A stretch of 18,279 nucleotides of DNA from Patescibacteria group bacterium. GTDB taxonomy: Bacteria; Patescibacteriota; Microgenomatia; Levybacterales; UBA12049. The stretch is from NCBI GenBank assembly GCA_023487605.1, contig JAMDEE010000014.1, positions 1-18,279 of the forward strand. Reading direction: 5' to 3'. The translations under genes were made by a program, and so were the position numbers. Every line of letters starts with the position of its first letter. The stretch's first letter is position 1. The notes under the pieces are model-generated. The model did no database searches. It had not been told where the DNA came from and was given only the letters and a program-made list of their open reading frames with translations. Positions 7,059 to 14,024 of this stretch are shown piece by piece.

Positions 7059-7069
7059 TAACTAAACGC
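7036..7069. repeat. 8-bp perfect inverted repeat around the rpiB -10
   Basis: GCGTTTAG (7036-7043) and CTAAACGC (7062-7069) are exact reverse complements, 18 bp apart. The left arm begins right after the -35 hexamer and the right arm lies just after the -10, a typical position for a repressor operator. It could also form a hairpin. TAACTAAAYGCG recurs with one mismatch near 14001-14012, before pgk. Confidence 0.6.
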
Positions 7070-7098
7070 GATATGATATTTTCTATACGCTTAATTTT

Positions 7099-7548
7099 AT
7101 GAAGGTTTATTTGGCAGCCGATCATGCGGGATTTAAATTAAAAGAGGAGATTAAAAAATATCTTTCCGAGCAGAATTATGATGTCGAAGACAGCGGAGCT
7201 TTTTCTTTTGAAAAAGACGACGATTATCCGGAATTTATTTCCAAAGCAGCGGAAAAAGTATCCGAAAACCCCGATTCAAAAGGAATAATTTTTGGGAAGT
7301 CGGGGGCAGGGGAGGAAATAGTTGCCAATAAATTTAAAAACATCAGGGCTGTTTTGGGCTTTTCGGAGGAAAACGTAAGACTTTCAAGAGAACATAACGA
7401 CGCAAACATTTTATCTTTGGGCTCGGAGTTCGAGACTCTAGAAAAAGCAAAGGTTTTGGTGAAAATATTTTTGGAAACCCCGTTTTCCGGGGAAGAAAGG
7501 CACAAAAGGAGAATAGAAGAAATAGAAGACATTGAGAATAGACAATAG
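7099..7548 (+). CDS. rpiB: Ribose-5-phosphate isomerase B (RpiB/LacAB family)
   Basis: RpiB interconverts ribose 5-phosphate and ribulose 5-phosphate. The 149-residue length is normal. ADHAGFKLKEEIKKYL (D8, H9) is the N-terminal signature, REHNDANILSLG carries H99, and ERHKRRI carries phosphate-binding arginines near 134 and 138. The active-site loop reads GKSGAGEEIVANK (66-78) instead of the CGTGIGMSIAANK of the E. coli type. The catalytic cysteine is therefore absent, and a glutamate (E72) sits where the Mycobacterium-type enzyme uses Glu as the base. The last codons run into a purine-rich repeat zone (GAATAGAAGA). Rpe follows 104 nt later and is probably co-transcribed. The related galactose-6-phosphate isomerase LacAB is less likely in this context. 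Confidence 0.9.
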   Translation: MKVYLAADHAGFKLKEEIKKYLSEQNYDVEDSGAFSFEKDDDYPEFISKAAEKVSENPDSKGIIFGKSGAGEEIVANKFKNIRAVLGFSEENVRLSREHNDANILSLGSEFETLEKAKVLVKIFLETPFSGEERHKRRIEEIEDIENRQ

Positions 7549-7635
7549 AAGCTCAAAATTAGAACTTGAAGCTGGAGAATGGAGGTTTGAAGCCTAACTT
7601 CTAATTTCAAAATCCAACTTCCGGTTTCCATTGTC
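7541..7635. repeat. Imperfect intergenic palindrome between rpiB and rpe
   Basis: GACAATAGAA (7541-7550) pairs with TTCCATTGTC (7626-7635) with one non-Watson-Crick position. AAATTAGAACTT (7556-7567) pairs with AACTTCTAATTT (7596-7607) with one mismatch. Between the arms, TTGAAGC/TTTGAAGC words are directly repeated. No T tract follows, so it is not a standard terminator. It looks like a degenerate dispersed repeat that has also become the end of rpiB. Confidence 0.65.
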
Positions 7636-7652
7636 CAGCATCAAAAATAAAT

Positions 7653-8294
7653 ATGCACGATATTATTCCCGGAATTTTGGAAAAAGATTTTTCGGAGATT
7701 GAAAAAAAAATAGAATTAGTCAAAGATTTTGCCAAAATAATTCATATAGACATTATTGACGGTAAATTTGCCCCAAATACGACATTTTTAGACCCTAAGC
7801 CGTTTGAGAAATACACCTTTCCTTCGTCAGGGCAAGCCCTTTTTTTTGAAGTGCATTTGATGGTCGAAAACCCGGTTAATTATCTTGAGCCTTTTGCCGC
7901 CTCGGGTTTTAAAAGATTTTTGGGCCATATAGAAAAAATGTCTTCTCAGGAAGAGTTTGTTGCCAAAGGAGAGCTTTACGGAGAGGTCGGTCTGGTTTTA
8001 GATGCCGATACTCCGTTTGACAATCTTAAGGTAAACTTAGAGGATTTAGATTGTGTACTTGTGATGGGAGTTAGGGCGGGATTTTCCGGACAAAGTTTTG
8101 TACCGGAAGTTTTGGAAAAGGTTAAAAAAATAAAAGAAAAAATGCCGATTCCCGTTGAAATTGACGGTGGAATAGACGACTTGTCAATTGTCAAAGCATT
8201 CAATGCAGGAGTAGAGCGTTTTGTCACAACAAGTTTTTTGTTTGAAGGAAACCCTTTTGATAATTATCAAAATCTTCTTTCCAAAATCCGCTAG
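7653..8294 (+). CDS. rpe: Ribulose-phosphate 3-epimerase
   Basis: Rpe interconverts ribulose 5-phosphate and xylulose 5-phosphate in the non-oxidative pentose phosphate pathway. The 213 residues form a TIM barrel with the family's metal/catalytic set: IHIDIIDGKFAPN (H31, D33), EVHLMVENP (H68) and VEIDGGI (D171). The usual MxVNPGFxGQxF phosphate loop appears as MGVRAGFSGQSF, with NP replaced by RA. Residues 57-62 (PSSGQA) sit between the KYTF segment and the FFEVHLM strand, where relatives have no such insertion; the DNA there (7821-7837) resembles an element inside pgk. No promoter is evident, so it is probably expressed from the rpiB promoter. It is convergent with the PBP gene, whose stop codon lies 3 bp away. 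Confidence 0.93.
   Translation: MHDIIPGILEKDFSEIEKKIELVKDFAKIIHIDIIDGKFAPNTTFLDPKPFEKYTFPSSGQALFFEVHLMVENPVNYLEPFAASGFKRFLGHIEKMSSQEEFVAKGELYGEVGLVLDADTPFDNLKVNLEDLDCVLVMGVRAGFSGQSFVPEVLEKVKKIKEKMPIPVEIDGGIDDLSIVKAFNAGVERFVTTSFLFEGNPFDNYQNLLSKIR
7821..7837. repeat. Short dispersed-element copy inside rpe
   Basis: CCTTCGTCAGGGCAAGC matches the element in pgk at 14421-14443 at 15 of 17 positions once six bases (ACAAGC) are removed from the pgk copy. It encodes PSSGQA in frame. Confidence 0.5.
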
Positions 8295-8297
8295 GAG

Positions 8298-10607
8298 TTA
8301 GTGTTTTACCAAAGTTGCGCTTGGGGTTGCCAACTGGGTGCAATTTACGGAGTTTTCCGTTCCCTTTACAAAGTACTCTGTTTTGCCAAGACAAGATTTA
8401 GCAATTATATCCGAAGGCACTGGTTCGGGTTGGTTTGGTTTTCCGGACAACAGGCTGGCCATGATTTGATGCCAAATTGGTGCCGCTCCTGTTATTCCAG
8501 ACGCCAGCCCGTTCATTGGGGAATTGTCATTATTCCCAACCCATACCGCTACAACATAGTCCGGCGTATAACCGATTGTCCAATTATCCCTAAAATCGTT
8601 AGAGGTGCCTGTTTTTACGGAAACCGTGTACCCCGGTATATTAAGAGGTGAATTTGGTCCGAATTCCATCGAACGCGCCTGGTTGTCGGAAAGTATGTTG
8701 GAAATAACATAGGCAATTCCCGGATCGAGTACGGGCGTTCCCGCAACATTGCTTTTTTCCTCTAAAACATTATTTTCCGCATCGGTAACTTTAAGTATCG
8801 GATTAAGGTCAACTCTATCTCCCAGATTAGCAAGAGTTCCGTAGACGGTTGCCATATCGGTCATTTTTACGTCTGCCGCACCCAGAGTAATGGCTAGTCC
8901 GTATTGCGAAGGACTGCCCCAGGTGGTTATCCCCATTTTTTTAGCCAGATTAACCATGGTTGCAACACCTATTTGATTCAAAGTTTTTACCGCAGGGATA
9001 TTGATTGAATTTGCCAGAGCCTGCCTTAAGGTTACCAATCCGTGGAATTTTCCGTCGTAATTTACCGGAGCATAGGTAGGTGCGCCTGCCGAGGCGTAAG
9101 CAACGGGAGAATCGAGAATAGGCGTTGCTGCCGTAAACCCCTGGGAAAGAGCCGCGCTGTAGGTAACTACTTTTATAGAAGAACCGGGTTGACGAAGAGC
9201 TGTTGTTACGTTTACGTTGCCTCCGTTCGGGTCATTGTAGTCCTTGCTTCCGACCATAGCCAAAATATCTCCGTTTTTGGGATTTGTTACAAGAGCAGCG
9301 CCGTTTGTCAAACTGTAAATATAATCATTATTAACTTCGGTTGATACGATATTTTGCGCCATGTCCTGAGTCCTTAAATCCAGGCTGGTGATTACGTTTA
9401 GTCCTCCCTTTTCAACCATAGCCAGTCCGTATTTTTGTATCAGCAGATTCTTAACATACATTACAAAATGGGGAGCGTGTATGGGCACCTGGGGAGGTAA
9501 AAACGTAAGCGTTTCGCTTAATGCATTTTGTTCCTGATTCTTTGTTATATATCCGAGCTGTTCCATTCTTTGCAAAACGTCTTTTTGTCTTTGTTTCCAA
9601 AGGTTGGGATTTTCTCCGTAGGGAGAATAAGTTGTCGGTGCCTGGGGCATTCCCGCCAAAAAAGCGCTCTGTGCCAAATCCAAGTCTTTGACGTCTTTGC
9701 CGAAGTAGGTTTCGGATGCGGCCTCAACGCCCCAGGAAGTTCCGCCGTAGGGAACACGGTTAAAATACATATCGAGTATTTGGTTTTTGGTATAAATTCT
9801 TTCTGCCCAAAATGCAAGTATTATCTCTTTAACTTTCCTTTCAATGGAGACTTCTGGGGTTAAGAGCGTCGATTTTATAAGCTGCTGGGTAATGGTCGAA
9901 CCCCCTTGTATAGGTTGTCCGCGAAGGTCTGCGTAGGCAGCCCTTATAATTGCATTTATATCAAAGCCGGGATTATGGTAAAAATCCTTATCCTCAATGG
10001 CGATTGTGGCGTTAATTAAATTTTGGGGAATATTGCTTAGAGGAACCAATGTTCTGTTTTCGTTTGCGTATATTTGGTAAAGAAGAACGCCATTCCTGTC
10101 GTATATTTTTGTTGTTTGGGAAATTTCACTGTTGGACAATTCATAAGGGCTTGGAAGGTTATCTACAAATACCAAAAACACAAGCGGTAAAAATATAAAG
10201 ACCAGGGAAAAAAAAGTGCCGACAAAAAAATATTTTATCCTGAGCCTTATAAGATGCGGTTTTTTATATACCGTGATTTGTTTTTTTGAAGGCCTGCCTC
10301 TTTTTTTGCCTAGCTTAACCTGAAAACTGAATCTGATTGGGGGAAGTGTGACCCTAATTTTAGGCAGAGTTAATTTTATCAAAGGTTTAGCGGGCTTGAC
10401 GGGTTCTTTCTTTTTAAAAGCAAAGCGCCCGGATATATATTGTTTCTCTTTCTTCGAAATTTTTTTTAATTTGCCAAATTTTTCTTTGGCATAATTTACC
10501 GGCATTTTTATTGCCTGCATCAGCAGATTGAATAGCCAAAGAACAAAATCGCCTATTTTTATAAACAGGTTCAAGACGAGTACGATAATATCGATAACTA
10601 ATTTCAT
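8298..10607 (-). CDS. Class A penicillin-binding protein (GT51 transglycosylase plus transpeptidase)
   Basis: This bifunctional enzyme polymerises lipid II glycan strands and cross-links them outside the membrane. It has 769 residues. A hydrophobic start (3-33) and a long basic cytoplasmic region rich in short strand-like repeats (IKLTLPKIRVTLPPIRFSF) precede the membrane anchor (about 126-149). GT51 motifs: AIEDKDFYHNPGFD with catalytic E205, GGSTITQQL, and RKVKEIILA. Transpeptidase motifs: SSIK (S476 to K479), SIN (534-536) and KTGTS (665-669). A low-complexity tail with two cysteines ends the protein. It follows a paralogue in tandem, 70 bp away, and has its own promoter. KKRGRPSKK (about 101-109) in the cytoplasmic tail resembles an AT-hook. 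Confidence 0.95.
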   Translation of the reverse strand: MKLVIDIIVLVLNLFIKIGDFVLWLFNLLMQAIKMPVNYAKEKFGKLKKISKKEKQYISGRFAFKKKEPVKPAKPLIKLTLPKIRVTLPPIRFSFQVKLGKKRGRPSKKQITVYKKPHLIRLRIKYFFVGTFFSLVFIFLPLVFLVFVDNLPSPYELSNSEISQTTKIYDRNGVLLYQIYANENRTLVPLSNIPQNLINATIAIEDKDFYHNPGFDINAIIRAAYADLRGQPIQGGSTITQQLIKSTLLTPEVSIERKVKEIILAFWAERIYTKNQILDMYFNRVPYGGTSWGVEAASETYFGKDVKDLDLAQSAFLAGMPQAPTTYSPYGENPNLWKQRQKDVLQRMEQLGYITKNQEQNALSETLTFLPPQVPIHAPHFVMYVKNLLIQKYGLAMVEKGGLNVITSLDLRTQDMAQNIVSTEVNNDYIYSLTNGAALVTNPKNGDILAMVGSKDYNDPNGGNVNVTTALRQPGSSIKVVTYSAALSQGFTAATPILDSPVAYASAGAPTYAPVNYDGKFHGLVTLRQALANSINIPAVKTLNQIGVATMVNLAKKMGITTWGSPSQYGLAITLGAADVKMTDMATVYGTLANLGDRVDLNPILKVTDAENNVLEEKSNVAGTPVLDPGIAYVISNILSDNQARSMEFGPNSPLNIPGYTVSVKTGTSNDFRDNWTIGYTPDYVVAVWVGNNDNSPMNGLASGITGAAPIWHQIMASLLSGKPNQPEPVPSDIIAKSCLGKTEYFVKGTENSVNCTQLATPSATLVKH

Positions 10608-10633
10608 AGCAAAAGGCAGAGATAAGTGCGCAA

Positions 10634-10662
10634 ATTATACTATAGGTGTATTTACTTGGAAA
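10634..10662 (-). promoter_or_regulatory. Promoter of the downstream PBP gene
   Basis: On the minus strand TTTCCA (10662-10657), a 17-nt spacer and TATAAT (10639-10634) stand 26 nt before the ATG at 10607. The -10 is perfect and the -35 matches four of six. No Shine-Dalgarno site is seen in the short leader. Confidence 0.6.
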
Positions 10663-10677
10663 GAGGCAATATTGGTA

Positions 10678-12867
10678 TTAGGGTGCCGGCGTAGGTGAAG
10701 GGCTCGCATTCAATTCCGGGTGCGGGCAGGTAAGGCAGAATTTATCTCCTGTCGGGTCAGTATAAACGACTTCGCTTTTTGTCTCCAAATTATTTGTTTG
10801 TCCTTTGGTCGGTAAATCCTGTGTTGTTTTATCTACCTGAACGTCGGAAGCGGTTGGCTGACTCATTTTAGGCTCGGTTCCTTTAATGAAGTACTCAAAT
10901 CTTGTCGGACAGGTTGCTCCGCTTCCGGCCGGAGGCGGTAAAAGCCCGGTGTCGGCACAGACTTGTTTTTGGATTACGTCCGGCGGCTGGGCGATGGTCT
11001 GTTGATCTTTTCCTTTAAGAAGAGAAGCCATAATATCGTGCCAAATAGGAGCCGCTCCGGTTATTCCGGAAGCAACTCCGCTCATGGGGGAGTTGTCGTC
11101 GTTGCCTACCCAGGCAGCCACAACGTAGGAGGGGGTATAGCCGATTGTCCAGTTATCCCTAAGATCGTTGGTCGTGCCGGTTTTAACCGATACTACCTGG
11201 CCGGCAATTCTAAGCGGTGAATTGTCCCCAAACTCCATGGCCCTTGCCGAGTTGTCGGATAAAATGTTAGAGATGATAAAAGCTACTCCATCGGGGAGAA
11301 TTTTCTGGCCGAATATCGGGCTTGGCGGAGGATTGTATTGTTCCAGAACTTTTCCTGTTTTGTCTGTTACTTTGAGTATGGGGTGCAAATTTATTCTATA
11401 CCCGCCATTTGCAAACACTCCGTAAGCGGTTACCATATCCGTCATTCTTACATCCCCGCCTCCCAAAGTCAGCGACAAGCCGTAGTCCTGAGGCTGATTA
11501 AATGTGGTTATTCCCATTGCGGAAGCAGTCGCAAGCATGGCCGGTAAGCCGTTTAATTCGAGCATTTTTACTGCGGGTATGTTGATGGAGTTTCCTAAAG
11601 CATAGCGCATTTGGACAAGGCCATGCCATTTGTGGTCGTAATTGTGCGGACAATAGTTTTGTCCTCCCTGGTCGGGAAAACAAATAGGCTGGTCTATAAA
11701 AGCTGTAGCAGCAGTATATCCCTTCATCAGTCCTACTGCATAGTTTATTGGTTTTATCGACGAACCGGGTTGCCTTAGAGACGTTGTAATGTTTACATTT
11801 CCGTCTATAGCAGTGTTAAAATAATCTTTACTTCCGACCATTGCTAAAATTTCACCTGTCGCCGGGTCGGTTACTAAAGCTGCGCCATTGGTGACATGGT
11901 AATAGGTTGGAAGAGCGTTGACTTCGTCGGCAACGGCCTGTTGCGCCAGATTTTGGATGTTTAAGTCAAGGCTCGTTATTACTCTTAAGCCTCCTTCTTC
12001 GACCATTTTCTCCCCGTATTTTTGCATAAGCAGGTCTTTGACATAAAGCACAAAATGGGGCGCCTCGATTGAATTGGAGATTTTTTTATAATTCAATGTT
12101 TCGTTTGCCGCTTGCTCTTCCTGGGTTTTGGTAATATATCCCTGTTGTTCCATTGCCTGGAGTACTTCAATTTGCCTCTGTTTGCCGAGTTCGGGATGCG
12201 AACCGAACGGAGAATATTCGGTTGGGGCCTGGGGAAGGCCGGCCAAAAGAGCGCTCTCGGCCAAATCCAAGTCTTTTGCGTGTTTTCCGAAATAAGTTTC
12301 CGCACCGGCTTCAACGCCGTAAGCAGTGCCGCCGTAGGGAATTTGATTTAAGTACATTTCCAGAATCTGATTTTTTGAGTAAAGAAATTCCGTTACGTAG
12401 GCCAAAATTACTTCTTTTATTTTTCTTGGAATTGTCTGCTGTTGCGTCAGAAGACTATTTTTAACCAGCTGTTGCGTCAATGTTGAACCCCCCTGAATTT
12501 GCTGATGCAAAAGTATGGAAACGGCCGCCCTGGCTATGCCCCTTATGTCTATTGCACCATGTTGGTAAAAACTTTTATCTTCAATAGCGATTGTAGCTTC
12601 CTGCATAAATTTAGGGATACTCGATAAGGGAACAAATATCTGGTTTTTTTTGTCGTAAATGTTGTAGAGCAATTTTCCGTTTCTGTCATAAATTAATGTT
12701 GACTGAGGTTCGGAAGTGCCGCTTAATTTTGTGGGAGAAGGCAGGTCTTTTAGTATTGCCCAATAAAAACCTGCACAAAAAAGAACGAAAAGTAAAACAA
12801 TTATTAAATTGTTTCTCTGAAAATGTTTCTTATAAATTTTTAATAGTTTTTTCGGGGATTTTGTCAC
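10678..12867 (-). CDS. Class A penicillin-binding protein, paralogue of the next gene
   Basis: From the GTG at 12867 the protein is 729 residues: basic tail, one membrane helix (about 20-38), GT51 domain and transpeptidase domain. Key motifs are AIEDKSFYQHGAID with E96, GGSTLTQQL, SSIK (S369 to K372), SIN (427-429) and KTGTT (562-566). The tail has four cysteines, including CLTC near 711-714, and ends in a Ser/Pro/Thr stretch. An in-frame start at 12978 would add 37 residues. That is rejected because it crosses the divergent gene's start and promoter, while GTG at 12867 sits 7 nt after an extended -10. The two PBPs are alike along their whole catalytic length, so they arose by tandem duplication. 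This copy has a much shorter cytoplasmic N-terminus and a longer external tail. Confidence 0.94.
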   Translation of the reverse strand: MTKSPKKLLKIYKKHFQRNNLIIVLLFVLFCAGFYWAILKDLPSPTKLSGTSEPQSTLIYDRNGKLLYNIYDKKNQIFVPLSSIPKFMQEATIAIEDKSFYQHGAIDIRGIARAAVSILLHQQIQGGSTLTQQLVKNSLLTQQQTIPRKIKEVILAYVTEFLYSKNQILEMYLNQIPYGGTAYGVEAGAETYFGKHAKDLDLAESALLAGLPQAPTEYSPFGSHPELGKQRQIEVLQAMEQQGYITKTQEEQAANETLNYKKISNSIEAPHFVLYVKDLLMQKYGEKMVEEGGLRVITSLDLNIQNLAQQAVADEVNALPTYYHVTNGAALVTDPATGEILAMVGSKDYFNTAIDGNVNITTSLRQPGSSIKPINYAVGLMKGYTAATAFIDQPICFPDQGGQNYCPHNYDHKWHGLVQMRYALGNSINIPAVKMLELNGLPAMLATASAMGITTFNQPQDYGLSLTLGGGDVRMTDMVTAYGVFANGGYRINLHPILKVTDKTGKVLEQYNPPPSPIFGQKILPDGVAFIISNILSDNSARAMEFGDNSPLRIAGQVVSVKTGTTNDLRDNWTIGYTPSYVVAAWVGNDDNSPMSGVASGITGAAPIWHDIMASLLKGKDQQTIAQPPDVIQKQVCADTGLLPPPAGSGATCPTRFEYFIKGTEPKMSQPTASDVQVDKTTQDLPTKGQTNNLETKSEVVYTDPTGDKFCLTCPHPELNASPSPTPAP

Positions 12868-12874
12868 AAAGCAT

Positions 12875-12903
12875 ATAATACCATTATATTTACGAGCTGA
12901 CAA
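12875..12903 (-). promoter_or_regulatory. Promoter of the first PBP gene, leaderless geometry
   Basis: On the minus strand TTGTCA (12903-12898), a 17-nt spacer ending in TGG, and TATTAT (12880-12875) form an extended -10 promoter. The GTG start at 12867 follows after 7 nt. The -35 overlaps the -35 of the divergent CvpA-CAP promoter. Confidence 0.7.
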
Positions 12904-12925
12904 CTTATAAAAGATTTTATATAAT
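12897..12925 (+). promoter_or_regulatory. Promoter of the CvpA-CAP gene
   Basis: CTGACA (12897-12902), a 17-nt spacer and TATAAT (12920-12925) lie 12 nt before the ATG at 12938, giving a leader of about 5 nt. The -35 shares bases 12898-12902 with the minus-strand PBP promoter. Confidence 0.7.
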
Positions 12926-12937
12926 AGATTAACGCAA

Positions 12938-13963
12938 ATGGATATTAATACTATACTTTCTTCCTTATCGATACCCAACTTGGGCTTAAACTGGGTAGAC
13001 TTGGCAATAATTGTCGTTCTTATTTTTTATGCTTTTGAAGGTTATGCGTTAGGTTTTCTTGCTGCACTTCTGGACCTTATAAGTTTTGTCGTTTCATTTT
13101 TCTTGGGGTTGACTTTTTACGGGCTTATCGGCAATTTGATTTTTAAGGTTTTTTCGATACCCGGCGGTTTTGCAAACGCGATAGGGTTTTTTATTGTAGC
13201 TTTTTTTTCCGAAATAATTATTAATTTTATTTTAAAGCATCTTGTTTTGGTCCTACCTCTTTTTACGGAGTTTTCTTCACGGCCCGAACCTGTTAAAAAA
13301 CTAAACAGTTTTTTCGGAGTATTCCCTTCTGTTTTATCGGGGATTTTGCTTTTGGCTTTTATTTTAACAATGATAATTATCTTGCCGGTCTCGCCTTTTT
13401 TGAAAAATTCGGTTTCTTCGTCAAAAATAGGCAGTGTTTTAGTTACCAACACCCAAGGGCTGGCAAAGGATTTAAACATGGTTTTTGGCGGAGCAGTCAA
13501 CGAGTCACTGGCGTTTTTAACCGTTGAACCGCAAAGCAACGAAATTGTTAATTTGAACTTTAAGATCAGTAATTTCAGCATAGATTATCAGGCCGAAAAT
13601 AAAATGTTTGAAATGGTTAATCAGGAAAGGACCTCAAGGGGAATTGCTCCGCTTGAGGCTTGGGACAAACTTCAGCAACTGGCCCGTGCGCATTGCGAGG
13701 ATATGTTTAGGCGAGGTTATTTTTCTCACTATACTCCCGAAGGTTTGTCTCCCTTCGACAGGATGGCTCAGGCAGACATCAGCTATACTTATGCCGGGGA
13801 AAATTTGGCTCTTGCACCAAATGTTGATTTAGCAATGAACGGATTTATGCAAAGTCCTGGACACAGAGCTAATATTTTGTCGTCCGACTATCATAGGGTG
13901 GGAATAGGAGTTATAAACGGCGGAATTTACGGTGAGATGTTTTGTCAGGAATTTACAAACTAG
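12938..13963 (+). CDS. CvpA-like membrane domain fused to a CAP/SCP domain
   Basis: This is 341 residues. The N-terminal part (about 18-160) is a four-helix CvpA-like membrane domain; NWVDLAIIVVLIFYAFEGYALGF is the family's characteristic opening. The C-terminal part (about 220-341) is a CAP (YkwD/PR-1-like) domain: ARAHCEDMFRRGYFSHYTPEG with H252 and H264, AGENLA with E288, and SPGHRANIL with H309. CAP domains in bacteria are extracellular, and some have proposed protease or wall-associated roles; the function here is unknown. CvpA proteins were named for colicin V production and have been linked to envelope homeostasis. No signal peptide is needed, since the membrane domain exports the CAP domain. 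The gene diverges from the PBP genes, sharing a promoter region, which fits an envelope role. Confidence 0.88.
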   Translation: MDINTILSSLSIPNLGLNWVDLAIIVVLIFYAFEGYALGFLAALLDLISFVVSFFLGLTFYGLIGNLIFKVFSIPGGFANAIGFFIVAFFSEIIINFILKHLVLVLPLFTEFSSRPEPVKKLNSFFGVFPSVLSGILLLAFILTMIIILPVSPFLKNSVSSSKIGSVLVTNTQGLAKDLNMVFGGAVNESLAFLTVEPQSNEIVNLNFKISNFSIDYQAENKMFEMVNQERTSRGIAPLEAWDKLQQLARAHCEDMFRRGYFSHYTPEGLSPFDRMAQADISYTYAGENLALAPNVDLAMNGFMQSPGHRANILSSDYHRVGIGVINGGIYGEMFCQEFTN

Positions 13964-13975
13964 CCATTAGCACTT

Positions 13976-13998
13976 AGCCAATTACACTCAGTTTGGCT
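13976..13998. repeat. Small inverted repeat between CvpA-CAP and pgk
   Basis: AGCCAA (13976-13981) and TTGGCT (13993-13998) are exact reverse complements with an 11-nt loop, extendable by G-U pairs. The flanking TTAGCCATTAGCACTTAGCC text is built from repeated TTAGC-like words. No T tract follows, so a terminator role is doubtful. Confidence 0.45.
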
Positions 13999-14024
13999 GG
14001 TAACTAAATGCGGTTGCCGAATAT

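Noticed and set aside
9528..9863. Open frames on the plus strand inside the PBP genes
   Set aside because: They are shadows of strongly coding minus-strand genes, with no domains or ribosome-binding sites.
12868..12978. 37-residue N-terminal extension of the first PBP
   Set aside because: It overlaps the divergent CvpA-CAP promoter and start, and a promoter with exact 17-nt spacing ends 7 nt before the GTG at 12867.
13993..14021. Promoter for pgk starting with TTGGCT
   Set aside because: No -10-like hexamer occurs at 16-19 nt; CCGAAT is a poor match.
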